In this document: piece after piece, positions 35,096 through 47,372 of the stretch
Layout: each line of letters opens with the position of its first letter
Position numbering within the stretch: the stretch's first letter is position 1
DNA from: Apium graveolens
Lineage: Eukaryota; Streptophyta; Magnoliopsida; Apiales; Apiaceae
Assembly (NCBI RefSeq): GCF_009905375.1
Contig: NC_133647.1
Span: 138,131,263-138,195,262, forward strand
Direction of reading: 5' to 3'
DNA: 64,000 nucleotides
Made by a program: the position numbers and the translations under genes
Notes under the pieces: generated by a model
The model's input: the letters and a program-made list of their open reading frames with translations, nothing else
Told to the model about the DNA's origin: nothing
Databases searched by the model: none

Positions 35096-35975
35096 TGTTA
35101 TCTTTTGGAGGCCATATTGATTGACCTCATTTTGAATACAGATGTTATTGTGAAAATTAGGCATATACTATCGAGGTGGGAAGGATTGAATAAGGCACCC
35201 TTATCAGGGATATATGACTTGATTTATCCATGAAAGGATGCATGTACCTTCTTAAAGGTGGAATTAAAGATAGAACATCGGTAACTTAAAATGAATCCTA
35301 GGGGAATGCATAAAGGTTGGCATTTCACCCTTAATAAGGATAGTATGAGTTTTGACAGTATGAATTGGAAAAGATTAAGGTAATAACAACCTTTAAGTAT
35401 CAGTGGAGAAAATTTTTCAGAAACACATAGACAATGGTTCTAGTATTAGTAAATGGTATTTTGATATGCCCTGTATCTAGGGAATACAAGAGGAACGATT
35501 CAAGGATAACCTTAGAGGTTTTACAAGGAGAAAGGTAATATTCAAAATTCTCAAGAATAGAAATGTTGATAAAGGAAATATGACGTAATTATAATGATGC
35601 CAAGTGGGGCACGTGTTAAACCACGAGAAAGTATGGATCGAACCAGTAATGGTCAAAATTGTTCAGGGCAATTAGGACCTAAGATAAAAGATGTCCTAAG
35701 TATGATTGAGAGTCAGTCGTGACAGTGATTAACCTCTAAAGACTGAGGCAATAACTTATGGAAAAAAAAATGGTGATAATTTTTTTTATTTTTACTCATC
35801 AGATTTTAAGGAAAACATCTTCACACAAGCGGTGATGGGAAATGAGGTAGAAAATTAGTGAAAGTGGTTAAGATGACATTGATTGTAAGGAAATATTACT
35901 ATCAAGAAAGGCCAAAGAGGTGGCCGACACTTTAAGTGTAAGAGGACAATTACAGGTGCTCGTGCCAGAGGAATA
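35096..35975 (+). pseudogene. Reverse transcriptase and second RNase H relic of T2
   Basis: As T1, but keeps about 50 extra bases near 35455-35505 that parallel the RT catalytic-loop tail ('DDILVYS' followed by 'R..EEH..HLR'). RNase H-like GGAAAGGCC..GTGGCCGACACTTTAA recurs near 35905-35935. Stops throughout. Confidence 0.68.
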
Positions 35976-38120
35976 CAGTGATAATGGTTGAAGCCGTAAA
36001 GGTTGTATTATGGTTTGAAAGATTGACATTCCTTCTGATGATTGTGCAATACCCAATCGTAATAGTAGTTTGGTAAAAGGTTTAATTTGTGTAATCGCCA
36101 TGAGCGGGCTATCTATCTTAGAAGGTATTATCTTGAGAATGAGCCTAGACCATGTTTCAAAAGGACTAAACGAACCTTTGAGTTAAGTCTTCTATCGAAT
36201 GCATATAATTAAGAATGGTATTAACCTGCTATCGTTGCTTTGATTGAAACTCTTCTGCAATTTTATCTGCTTCATGTCATGTATGTATGTCAGGATCAGG
36301 AGTGTTCTTCATGAATCATGAATGGTGATTATGTTACCTCCTTAGAAGGATTTGATACGACATGTATGGACTCCGTATGGTTAGATATTAAGATTTTATG
36401 GGACGTGAATGACGACAGTAGATCAGTAGTGGACCATAGTAATGCAACAATGATTCTGCGAGTAATGAGCTGGTTACAACCGTGAGAGTTGTATTGGAAT
36501 GGATGTTGAGATTGAGTACCACTAATCGGGTCGTGGTAGTGTATAAGTTATCATTGATAGACTAATTAAGTAGAGTATCTACCTATTGAATATTTATTCC
36601 CTCTTATGAAAAGAGAGTCGTATTACTATACGAGGAAGGTTGCGGTGCAAGCATAGAATTCTAGTAATGATGATATCTAGAATGAGATCCCAGATTCAAT
36701 TTTCGATATCGAGGGAGTTCCAAAGGTGATTGTGTATAAGCTCGAGGAAGAGCATGGGTCCATAAAATGATGGACGGAATAGCAAAAATATTTAGGCATG
36801 TGAAATACGATGCTATAATACTTGATGTTGATATAAATACATATATGTTTTGTTCTCCTATGACAAACCTCTATAGTTCAGAGGTAGATTCCAAGCCAGA
36901 TATTTTATGGCAATAAAAAAAAATCGAATATACAATTCTCTTCAGTTCGTTCTTTTCTCTTCTTTTCATGTCATGTAAGTTGAGAAGAACAACCCTTCCA
37001 GAAGGGGAGGTATTGCCGAATGACTATCTATATGTGTGATAGAAGCCTAGTAGGATACCATCTATTGTTTAATTGCTTGTCAAGTAGTAAAGGCTGGCCA
37101 CCTTCTGTACTAACTATGCAATGTAACAACTGTTCATGATCATAGTGATCTCTCAATGAATTCTTTTACTTCTATGTGATGGATCAAGCTTTCAAAGATA
37201 GAAGCAGCTAGAAAGGAGTAGTATCAGTACGGTGGTATTCCGAATCTAACACATTCGTGATACTAAGGTTGACGTGGTTATTAAAAGGTTATAGAACGCT
37301 AACGAGCAAAAGTATAACCAGTATAGTATTATGTACGGAAGATAGTAATGACTACGAACTGGAAAAGAATGGGTATTGAGAAGCAAAAGCTATAATGTTA
37401 GAAGCTATGATGAGAGTCTGTGCAATAGACTTGAAAGAAATTGGAATGATCACTTAACACAGATTGAGTTTTCTTACGATAATAGATCATATGTCAGTAT
37501 TGAGATATCGCCTTATGAGATCCTTGAGGGAAGACAATGTCGATCTCCCTTATGTTAGGATGAAGTTGTAGAGCGCAAGATGCTCGGACCCGCAGTAGTC
37601 TAAAGGACCAGGGATATAATAGATCTAATCAGAGGACGGCTGGTAGTAACCCAAGATGGACATAAGAGGTATGCTAATTTGACTCAAAAGGACAAAGAGT
37701 ATGAAATAGGGGACCTAGTAATGTTATAGGTATCCCTTGGAAAGGATTGATGAGGTTCGGAAAGAAAGGAAAGCTAAGTCTACAATTTGTTGGACCCTTG
37801 GATATATTAAGACGTTTTGGGAAGTTAGCATATGAGCTAGCCCTACCCCCGAACATGTAGCAAGTCATAACGTGTTCCACGTATCAATGTTAAGGAAGTA
37901 TAATTCGGATGCCAGATAAATAGGGGCATATGAGCGCATAGACATGCAACCCGACGTAACCTATATGGAGCAACCAGGAAGGGTTATAGAGTGAAAAGGA
38001 ACAAGTGCTTAGGAGAAGGGTTATCAAACTAGGCAGAGTTTGGTGGTAGGACCACAAGGTGGGAAAATTTACTCGAGAGTTAAAAAGTGCAATGCTAAGA
38101 GAGTATCCCTGTTCATTTTC
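35976..38120 (+). pseudogene. Integrase and chromodomain-region relic of T2
   Basis: Counterpart of 5946-8140. KYDAIILDVD near 36800; open 37376-37558 with RLERNWNDHLTQIEFSYDN and SPYEILEGRQCRSPL; then GPAVV, YANLTQKDKEYEIGDLVML and ELALPPNM. Slightly better preserved than T1 but cut by stops. Confidence 0.72.
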
Positions 38121-38147
38121 TATCTGATTCCGGGACGGAATCCTTTT

Positions 38148-38159
38148 AAAGAGGGGAGA
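38148..38159 (+). promoter_or_regulatory. Polypurine tract of T2
   Basis: AAAGAGGGGAGA one base before the 3' LTR start TGTAATAACC at 38161. Confidence 0.9.
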
Positions 38160-38160
38160 C

Positions 38161-41100
38161 TGTAATAACCCCAATTTTTGGAAATTTTTGAAACCCTTAT
38201 GAATAGTGATTTTGCAGATTATGCTGAATAAGAAAACTGTTCATGCCACACTATGTAGGGGTTCTTTTATTGATCTTCTGGGATATTATTAGTACTCTAT
38301 GTGGTATATAAGTGTATGTAAAGATCGTCAGAATCCAAATCCGAACACTTTGATTTTTCCTGGAAATCTACCAGATACAGAAAGAATTGAGTATAAGGTA
38401 ACAGAATAAAAAGGATTTAAATTCAAGGATTATAAGAGAGGATCATAAAAGGAATATAATGTATTGAGAAAGGTTAAGGAAACCTATGAAATAAGATCCC
38501 GGGTATGGTCCCTCAAACGAGAAATGAGAACGAAAGTTAAGCGAACCGTATAACAGATCAGCGGTCATTATGCAAACAATTAGGAAGTTAATCAAGGAGG
38601 TTAGGGATGATGAGGTCATCCAACCAATAAGAAGAGGGCAAGTAAGGGATGATGACATCATAAGCATGACATAAGGGGAAGGAGATGTGGTTGATTTAAA
38701 ACCACACAAAGTTCAAGGTTAGAAAGGTAATTAACCAAAAAACAAAACAAAAACAACCAAGCTAGGCAAAATAAATCAAAAACGCAAGATCATTTCATTC
38801 TCTTCATCTTGCTCTCGGCTTTTCTTCTTTTCCAAAGGAAGAAAAATCAAAATCCTAGTTCCAAGCATTGTTAAATCACAAGGTAATTATCTAAGGTTCC
38901 TTGTACATAGATATGGATATCCTATAAGTTTAAGCTTCTAATTCCTTCATAATCTCTTCCAATAAATCAAGGAAGAAGATGGTGAATAGTAACCTTCAAG
39001 AAATAACTTTGGTTTTCTTGATTTTTTATGAAAGTTCAAGGTAGCTGAAGCATAGATCAAGGCTTCCATGGGCATTCCAAGGATCTTTCATTGATTAAAA
39101 GCTTCAAGGAAGGTATATCATCTCCAAACCCTAGCTTTACTTTGTATATTAGGATGATTTTGGTTGTTATGGTAAAAGAGTAGCTTAATGCTTGTAGGTT
39201 TAGAGTTTGGGTTGGAGTTGTAGTGAATTGAATGTTGAAACTTGTTGATTAGTAAAGGACTTAAGTATAGTTTTAAATTCATGATTGAGAATAACATAAA
39301 TTGGAGAAATTGAGGTTTTGGGGGCTGTTGTAGTGTGATATGGATGGATGTTGGTTGTATGAATGAATTGGGATTGATTGGTGGTTGAATTGGTTAGGTA
39401 AAATTTTTGGAAATCGCGTAAACATAGCCGTCGTAATGCCCAATTTACCGTAGACTGTTTTTGTTGTTAATATCAGAACCCTTGAACTCACTGTTAGGTT
39501 TTTACCATTGCCATATTTAGATAGTTCATGTTATGAGCTTCGTTATGATATGTAGTTCGTTTGATTCCGATGTACGGTTTAGGAGAAACGGCCGTTTTAA
39601 GTAACGACGTTTCGCGAACGAATCATTACCCCTCGCCTTACTTTGAAACCTTGGTTAAGGACCTTAAATGACTAATTGGGGTAATAAACAATTATGTAAA
39701 TTGGATTAGGCAGTTGGTAAGGTACTCGCGAAAGAATCGCCTTAAAACCCTTAATGGTTAATTTATTTAAAAATGGTGGGGCCGAGGGTACTCGAGCGAC
39801 TTAAGTAAATCGTTAAGTGCGAAAGCGAACGTTAGGACTCTAAATGGTTAAAGTCTAGTTTCTTAAGCGACTAGGGTTTAATTCCGACTTATGTTGCTGT
39901 TCATAGGTTATCAGACCCACTCTAAGCTTAAGTCTATCCGGGAGCACTCAGGCAAGTTTTCTACCCGTATAACTGTTGTTGTGATGTATATGTGTATATG
40001 CATGATCTTGTGATAAATGCATATTTGTTATTAACAAATTCTTGCGATATATTAGAGCATGTGATATGGTATATATGCATGCCTGTTTCGTATTCTTGAC
40101 TTATATATCTGTTGGTTCAAATGCTTATTAGTTGCATAATACGTATGCTAGAGATAAGCAGTAGTTGCGTATACCCTGAGTATAGGGGACCCAAAGGTGA
40201 ACCCTTTTCTAAAACCGGGAGTAGATGTTCCCGAGTATATGATATATATATATTTATATATATATATATATATATATTGATATGGTTTTTAAAAACTATT
40301 AATCGAATAAGGTTTATTCGATAACTTCATATTATTTAATGAATATTACTTGAATATTCATTCGAGGACTTATGACTCCTTTTATTTTATTTAATGAATA
40401 TTACTTGAATATTCATTCGAGGATTTATGACTCCTTTTATTTTATTTAATGAATATTACTTGAATATTCATTCGAGGATTTATGACTCCTTTTATTTTAT
40501 TTAATGAATATTACTTGAATATTCATTCGAGGATGTATGACTCCTTTATATTATTTAATGAATATTACTTGAATATTCATTCGAGGACTTATGACTCCTT
40601 TATATTATTTAATGAATATTACTTGAATATTCATTCGAGGACTTATGACTCACTTTATATTATTTATTGAATATTATTTGAATATTCATTTGAGGACCTA
40701 TGACTCCGATTATTTACTGAAATATATTCTTTATTTTATTAAAGAATAAGGTGTCGATAATCAAACTTATTTTTGATTATTCAAATAAAGATAGTACTTT
40801 CGTATAAGTATATCTTTGGTTATTTAATACTCATTTCAAGTATAAGTTTTACAACTTCTACTTTAAGTTATTTATATAGAGATTATCCTTATGGGAATAT
40901 TATTTAATAATATTCAGATATTTTCTAATATATCGGGACTGATTTACTTTATTAAATCAGCATTACTCCAAACACTCTTTAAAGTGTTTTCGAGTCTTCA
41001 AAATGATTTTTAAAGGTTAGAGCGGATCCCAAAACTCGTTTTCAAATTTAAGATCTTCCTTTTTGAAGGGGACTTGAATACTCGCTCAAAAATCTAAGGG

Positions 41101-41490
41101 ATCCGGCTCTGTGGTGTATTTTATATTCGCAACAAGGTTGCGGTTTTGATAAATGAATTGATTACTTACCCAACGTTGGGGAAGTAAGTCCATCTAATTG
41201 AGTCGGCATAAGCGACAGGCCGGGGTACGGTCTATCAAAGTGTAAGTGGCTGGATGGCAGTCCATCAATGCGTAAGAGGCCGGGTGGCGGTCCAGCACAA
41301 GGTCCTTATGTGGCCAGGGTGATGACCGGTGGGGGATTCATCCATCTACTAGTAGAAAAGGTTACTAATTGGTATCTTTGCCTGATCAGCAAGATATCGG
41401 GTTTATGCCAAAATTCTTTTCTTTCCAAATTCATTGGATATTACAACTCTGTTCATACTTTACATGACAGAGATTTTCAGGAAATGTATG
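38161..41490 (+). repeat. 3' LTR of T2, truncated
   Basis: Matches 28262 to about 31590 of the 5' LTR closely, including the 54-bp array. The match stops after CAGGAAATGTATGA near 41489. The last ~1 kb of the LTR, with its GTTACA end, is missing. Confidence 0.85.
40328..40710 (+). repeat. 54-bp tandem array in T2 3' LTR
   Basis: About seven units, same number and order of variants as at 30424-30808, unlike the T1 pair. Confidence 0.88.
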
Positions 41491-41525
41491 AAATGCATGA
41501 CAGAGATTTTCAGGAAATGCTTATA
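41462..41525 (+). other. Deletion junction between T2 3' LTR and outer LTR
   Basis: A local duplication of CATGACAGAGATTTTCAGGA (41462- and about 41495-) brackets the change. Before it the sequence follows the late part of the LTR. After AAATGCTTAT (about 41517) it jumps back ~1.35 kb in LTR coordinates to the 'CATATTACCTATGCTAGAGA' part of a diverged copy. AAATG is shared by both sides at the join. Confidence 0.75.
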
Positions 41526-41630
41526 AACTGCATATTACCTATGCTAGAGATAAGCAGTAGTTGCGTATACCCTTAATATAGGGGACCCAAAAGTGAACAT
41601 TTTTCTAAGCCGGGAGTCGATATTCCCGAG

Positions 41631-41661
<31 letters not shown>

Positions 41662-43429
41662 CTTTTCTATAACTGCTAATCGAATAGGGTATATTCAATA
41701 GTTTTGAATAATAATCAAACTTATTTTCGATTATTCAAATATAGATCATACTTTCGTATAAGTATATCTTTGTTATTATTGTTCGGTTCAAGAATGAGTT
41801 TTTAAAACTTCTACTTCATTTATTTTTATAAAGATATTCCTTTACGGGAATATTATTTAAATAATAATATTCAGATATTTTCCAACATATTGGGACTGAT
41901 TTATTTTATTAAATCAGCATTACTCCAAACATTCTTAAAAATGTTTTCGAGTCTTCAAAATAATTTTAAAAGTTAGAGCGGATCCCAAAACTCGTTTTCA
42001 AATTTAAGATCTTCTTTTCGAAGGGGACTTGAATACTCGCTCAAAAATTTGAGGGATCCGGCTCTGTGGTGTATTTTATATTCGCAACGAGATTGCTGTT
42101 TTGAGAAAATAATTTGATTACTTGCCCAATGTTCGGGAAGTAAGTCCATCTAATTGAGTCGGCATAAGCGACAGGCCGGGGTACAGTCTATGAAGGTGTA
42201 AAAGGCTGGGTGACAGTCCATCCACGCGTGAGTGGCCGGGTAACGGTCTAGCGCGAGGTCCTAATGTAGCCAGGGTGATGACTGGCGAGGAATTCATCCA
42301 TCTACGATAAAAAAGGTTACTTAATGCGTATCTTTGCCTGATCAACAAGATATCGGGTTTATGCCAGAATTTTCTTCTTCCCAAATTCATTGGGTATTAT
42401 AACTCTGTTCATACTTTTCATAACAGAGGGTTTCAAGGAATGTATGATATATATATATATATTTAGGTGTATATATATATCGAGAATTAATAAAGTATCT
42501 AGTAACTTCATTTCTTTAAATGATATTTCAAAGATTGAATCTATTCAAGTCTTATCTTGTAGTCTCATCTATGTGATGAACTTTTGAAACTGATTATACC
42601 TTGAACGGTGGTAGTTCAAGCAGTATTCGGAAAAGATATAAGTATATTGGAGTATCTTGTAATTTCATCTTTTCAACTTATATCTAGTAAATGATTATCT
42701 TATGCATGACATAGATTTTCAGAAAAATGTTGAGACAAGGTTAGATATGATATCACCCTGCAACGATATTTTTATACAGTTATAAACTGGAACTCTGTGT
42801 ATATTATGAATGGAAGAGGAATTCCAAGATTTTAAAAAGTATATATACATATATACTGAATATTTTGTGACTTGGTCACGTTAAGATATCAAACTTGGTT
42901 CATTTCTTCTTGACCAAGACTTTCATGAGTAGTATGAGAATGCTCATATATTGTTAATTATTATACATATTATTTCGGTGGGCTTGTTGCTCACCCTTGA
43001 TTTCTTCTTTCATCACACAACAACAGATAGACAAGATGAAAATGACCAAGCTCCCAATTCGCAAGCGGATAGGAAATGTTCTGTAGTATCCTGTAGGCGT
43101 TGATGCCGCTGTAACTGAGGTAGGATCTACCAATAGGCTAGGGTTTCAACTGTTGATGTACCAGAATTATGTATATTTATGAATTGTAATAATGGCAAAG
43201 AATATGTAAATTTATTCAGAAACGCTTTTGAGGTGTAATGACTTATAATTGTGGAATAAAATGACTTGTGTTATTTTAGGTATTCATCTCTGAGACTATA
43301 ACTTGTGGTGTGTGTGTATTGTGGGGTCACAGTACACAGTAGTTGGTTGTTTATTAAGATTAAGTGTTATTAAGGGAAATGGAACTCGTGACAACCCGGA
43401 TCTCCGACCCCGGATTTGGGGGTGTTACA
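41516..43429 (+). repeat. Outer Tekay-type LTR, right part
   Basis: Runs from the TGCTAGAGATAAGC region of the LTR to its GGGGTGTTACA end. Diverged from T1 and T2 like the left part: it lacks the 54-bp array and has a pure AT run at about 41633-41661. It ends against CAAGA, the exact partner of the left duplication. About 580 bases between the two outer parts are missing. Confidence 0.82.
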
Positions 43430-43434
43430 CAAGA
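43430..43434 (+). other. Right target duplication of the 26851-43429 block
   Basis: CAAGA, identical to 26846-26850. Confidence 0.9.
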
Positions 43435-44896
43435 GGAGCTCAATCAGTTCAAAAGACAAAAAGTTTAGAAGCTTGTACCCAGGCCTAAGGACAAATCTGT
43501 GATTGGCACAAAGTGGGTTTTCAGAAAAAAGCTTAACGAAGATGGAATTGTTATAAGGAACAGGCGAGACTGGTTGCTAAGGGATATTCTCAAGAAGAAA
43601 GGATTGACTACGATGAAACCTTCGCACCAGTTCCTAGACTTAAAACCATCAGGATTTTTCTAGCATTTGCAGCACATTCAAACTTCAAGGTATATCAGAT
43701 GGATGTGAAAAAGTACTTTCCTGAATGGTGAGCTTGAAGAAGAGGTCTATGTGGAACAACCCTGGCTTCATAGATCCTGAGTTTGAAGATTTTGTGTATT
43801 TTCTCTTCGAGGATCTATATGGTCTTAAGCAAGCGCCAAGAACATGGTATGACACTCTCTCAGAATTTCTTTTTGAAACTGGTTTCACTAGAGGTATCAT
43901 AGATAAGACTTCATTTCATAAATCGCATAACAATGATATCATACTTGTCCCAGTCTATGTTGATGATATTATATTTTGGTCTACGAATGATGCACTTTGT
44001 GCAAGGTTTGCTAAGCTGATGCAGAGTAGGTATGAGATGAGCATGATGGGTGAGTTGAATTTCTTCTTTGGACTTCAAGTGAGCCAGAAGACAAATGGTA
44101 TCTTCATTTGTCAAACAAAGTACATGAAAGATCTTCTAAAGAGATACAAGTTAGAAGATTCAACACCTATAAAGACTCCGATAGCATCTACCACAAAACT
44201 TGATCAAGACAAGTATGGTAAAAGGTGAATATCACTAATTATCGAGGCATGATTGGATCATTGATCTACCTGACTTTAAGTCATCCAGATATCATGTTTT
44301 CAACATGTTTGTGTGCACAGTTCCAAGTTGATCTGAATAAATCACATATGATAGTTGTTTTTAGATATATGGAGGGTACACCTAACCTAGTTATCTAGTT
44401 ACCTAAGGATACAGGCATTGATCTCATCGGCTACACATGATTCTAATTATGCTAGTAGTAATATTGATCGGGAGAGTACTTTAGGAAGTTGTCAGTTTCT
44501 TGGAAGAAGATTGGTTTTTTGGTTTAGTAAGAAGCAACATTCAATATCTACATCTACTGCTGAAGGAGAATACATTGCTGCTGGAAGCTACTGTTCTTAA
44601 ATTCTTTGGATGAGAAACCAACTCTGAGACTATGGACTTGACTTGAAGAATATTTCTATTTACTGTGACAACACAAGTGCCATAGCAATATCAAACAATC
44701 ATGCTAAGCACTCAAGGACCAAACATATTGATATAAGGTATCATTTCATAAGAGAGCATATAATGAATGGTATTGTGGAACTCTATTATGTTCCCACAAC
44801 GGATCAAATTACAGAAATTTTTATGAAGCCACTTGATGAAGCTACCTTCAACAAGTTGGTTAATAAACTTGGAATGTTGAATTTGTCCAATTAATG
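43435..44896 (+). pseudogene. Element A pol: reverse transcriptase and RNase H
   Basis: Starts EELNQFKRQKV with a stop, then [14 protein letters not shown] and frameshifts up to 43725. 43725-44228 is open: LYGLKQAPRTWYDTL, the catalytic YVDD at 43956-43967, MMGELNFFFGLQ, YMKDLLKRYKLED. A frameshift at 44228 precedes the linker (MIGSLIYLTLSHPDIMFSTC). RNase H follows at 44418-44600 and 44643-44894: SSTLGSCQFLGRRL-like sequence, STAEGEYIAAGS, CDNTSAIAISNN, SRTKHIDIRYHFIREH, ending LGMLNLSN. At least four frame breaks, so inactive. Confidence 0.9.
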
Positions 44897-46060
44897 TGAA
44901 ATTAACAAATGTAATTTGATGCGGTAAAACTTTATAACCACAATGATGATGTTTTGGGGGGAATGTAAGTTTACATATCTATTATCATTGTATTTATCCA
45001 TGTTCATAAACTTATTTGAAGTTAATTGATTACCATTTTTGACATGTTATATGCTAATGGTAAGTAAGTTAGATTTTGTAAAGCAATATATAAGTTGTTT
45101 GAATGCTTGCATGTTATTTGCTTTTCTCTAATGCAAACACTTATGATATTGATATTTATTTTATCACACACATTTCGAGCCTATCACACTCTAATTTAAT
45201 ATTATGTGTGATATTTGAGTACTAGATCCTGAGTCACTTTGATATTAGATTCTTGAGTCACTCCGATCTTTTGTTTATCATGTGTTAAAATAAATATGTA
45301 GCATAACTAATGATAATTGTGATATTTTTTATGACTTTGAATGTTGATTCTGAACCGTTTAACTCTGATAATCTTGTAAAGTTAAACACTGATTACTTTA
45401 TGTCAATATTGTTTGACTAATATGAATTATTTGAAGCTAATAAGATTTGAATGAGTAGAATTGTCAGAGAATCAGAAGGTACAATCATTTTAGACATCCT
45501 TCATGAATCCGTGTGGTGGTAAGTAAAGGTAAACTTCTTTGGACCTATATCACTCTGATATTGATCACTAAATTCTCTAATATTTTATTTGGAAGCTTGT
45601 CATCATCAACCCTCAGTGGTTTAGGAATTGATTATGAGCCTATCAAACCCCATAGGTTCTGACCCAAGTCATAAACCCAAACACTTCTCAAACAGCATCA
45701 TTACCTTGCTCTGATATATTCACCATATTTTGCTCTGATATGCCTTATTTTTCTTGAAATATCAACTTGGTGGTCAGACAAATTGGTACTTGGTATTGGA
45801 GTTGTGTTGAGAAAGAGGGATATAGAGCCAAGAAGCACCATATAAGGAAGGAAAAGTGAACCCTACAACTCTGTCTCTCACAAAGCAGTGGAGTATCTAA
45901 ACCTCGAGATATCTGTAAGACCATCTGTATTCTCTCAAAATAATATAGAGCTAAAAAGGCACATAAACAGTTATTAGGTACATTCTCCCAAATAATTTAG
46001 TCTATTGAAATTTGTTGTGCAAGACATGCCTGTACAATAACAAGACTAAGTCAAATATAC
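44897..46060 (+). other. Untranslated 3' region of element A
   Basis: AT-rich, no long frame. A GGGGGGAATG tract lies at 44955. The part at 45810-46060 is similar to 58560-58790 in element D: AGCACCATATAAGGAAGG against TGCACCACATAAGGAAGG, then AGCTCTGTCTC-like sequence and a short conserved reading frame (KKAHKQLLGTFSQ at about 45950). So it is copia 3' sequence, not an LTR. Where A ends and C begins is not resolved. Confidence 0.55.
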
Positions 46061-46309
46061 AACCCTAAGTAAATTGTATTGTAATATAAGTTTGCATTTT
46101 GTATTGTATCACTTAAGTCTGTAAAAATGTTCAAGGGCAGACTGAAGTCTTTTCTGTAAACAGTATCAATCCTAAGAATTCTATCTGGAAGAAGATCAAG
46201 AAGATCATACCTCAGAAGAATTATGAAGAAGCTTGAAGTTGAATAAATTTGTTTTGAGAAAAATATTCTAAGTTGAGATTTTTACAAGTCACATATTAAG
46301 TGTTATAGA

Positions 46310-46720
46310 GAAGTCATTCGAGAACTCCAGAATGAATTATCGACAAGTCAGGAAAAGCTACTAGAGAACTCAGAGATATCGACAAGCCAATTTGAAGACA
46401 TGAAGAATGGAGATATCGATAAGTCATTTCTTTACTAGAGAAATTTGAGTTATCGATAAGACAATTTGTCACTAGAGAACTCAGAGTTATCGATAAGCCA
46501 ATTTGTCATTAGAGAACTCAGAGTTATCGATAAGTCAAGTTGTCACTAGAGAACTCAGAGTTATTGATAAGCAAAAGTGAAGACATGAAGACGAGAGATC
46601 TCGACAAGCCAAATTCTCTTATTAAGAACTCAGAGACTTCGATAAGTCAAAACAACTATAGAGTGATTAGAGATCTTGATAAGCCAACACACTTATCGAG
46701 ATGTCAAGTTCTCTATATAC
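46310..46720 (+). repeat. 37-bp 'ATCGATAAG' repeats in C 5' LTR
   Basis: About nine copies of AGAGAACTCAGAGTTATCGA followed by TAAGCCA/TAAGTCA and TTTGTCACT. Spacing is 37 bp in the best part (46430-46580). Related CGATAAGTC words recur in the spacer before the auxiliary ORF. Confidence 0.85.
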
Positions 46721-46985
46721 CAAACTGGAGATCTTGAGGTAAAACTCAAAGTACAAAGTGTAGACCAGTTCAATATCCAAGATTATCAATCAACAAACAA
46801 TCTAATCAGTTGGATTGACAAGTCTACAAAAGCAGCTTGAAGAGTACAAGATCAAAGGCCAAGATTAAATGGTAAAGTAAAGTCACAGGCGTGCAATATT
46901 AGCAAAGATACACTAAGCCAGAAATAGAAAGATTTGATTATCCAAAAATAGGGTTTAGTACATGCTAATGCATGCTGTGTAATAA

Positions 46986-47018
46986 CCAGTGTTTACTGTT
47001 CTATAAAGTAAACACTGG
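46986..47018 (+). promoter_or_regulatory. TATA-like sequence inside an 11-bp palindrome, C LTR
   Basis: Arms CCAGTGTTTAC (46986-46996) and GTAAACACTGG (47008-47018) are exact reverse complements; the 11-base loop is TGTTCTATAAA. Likely LTR promoter core, about 300 bases before the LTR end. Confidence 0.65.
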
Positions 47019-47323
47019 ATGCTTTGTTGAAAAAAGAAAAATTCAGATAAGAAAATCTTGTATTCTCTTAAGGAAGAAGCTAAGCTCTTTATCAACAAAG
47101 AGCCTAGAAATTTTGTAGCAAAATATTCTTAATTTTAATATAAAATTAATTGAGTTTTGAAAGATTTTTGTTTACTGTTTTATCTGTCTAAATTCAGTAC
47201 TAACACATTTTACAACAAGATTTTAATTTACTTTGTTCACCATCATAAACACTTCAAAAAAAGCGAAAACACACAAAAACACATTCACCCCCCCCCCCGG
47301 TGTGTGATTCATTATCTAACAAG

Positions 47324-47335
47324 TGGTATTTGATC
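47324..47335 (+). promoter_or_regulatory. Degenerate primer binding site of element C
   Basis: TGGTATTTGATC, two bases after the LTR end; nine of twelve bases match the initiator-Met site TGGTATCAGAGC. Confidence 0.75.
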
Positions 47336-47372
47336 AAAATCTGAAAGTAAACATATTCAAGATCTTGGAAGA

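Larger units (their letters stand above)
28262..41490 (+). mobile_element. Tekay-like element T2, 3' LTR truncated
   Basis: Second copy of the T1 family: 5' LTR 28262-32576, PBS, interior 32577-38160, PPT, and the first ~3.3 kb of the 3' LTR. The interior has the same abnormal order and many of the same stops and missing bases as T1 (5584 against 5536 bp). It is inserted in the outer LTR. Its right end and right target duplication are lost in a deletion that fuses it to the later part of the outer LTR. Confidence 0.87.
17979..46060 (+). mobile_element. Ty1/copia element A, split into four pieces
   Basis: Pol pieces in one order and one strand: 17979-18048, 22397-23314, 26198-26850 and 43435-44896, then an untranslated 3' region to about 46060. 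Removing the insertions (S1, a CACTA-like transposon, the 26851-43429 Tekay block) brings the pieces back into copia order: pre-integrase, integrase, linker, RT, RNase H. Gag and protease lie left of G3, outside the window. No LTR of A could be placed with certainty. Confidence 0.85.
46061..47321 (+). repeat. 5' LTR of element C (left boundary uncertain)
   Basis: Ends with a C10-12 run (47288-47298) and TGATTCATTATCTAACA. Contains 37-bp repeats, a palindrome around a TATA box and AT-rich sequence. No TG start matching TTAGA could be fixed. Confidence 0.6.

Noticed and set aside
38161..43429. A single 5.27-kb 3' LTR for T2
   Set aside because: The last 1.9 kb repeats LTR coordinates already passed and belongs to a diverged copy; the flanking CAAGA matches 26846-26850, not the T2 left flank TTCGT.
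44964..45000. Start of a 3' LTR of element A (TGTAAGTTTA after a G-run)
   Set aside because: Sequence further on (45810-46060) resembles the untranslated 3' region of element D, so an LTR cannot start here.
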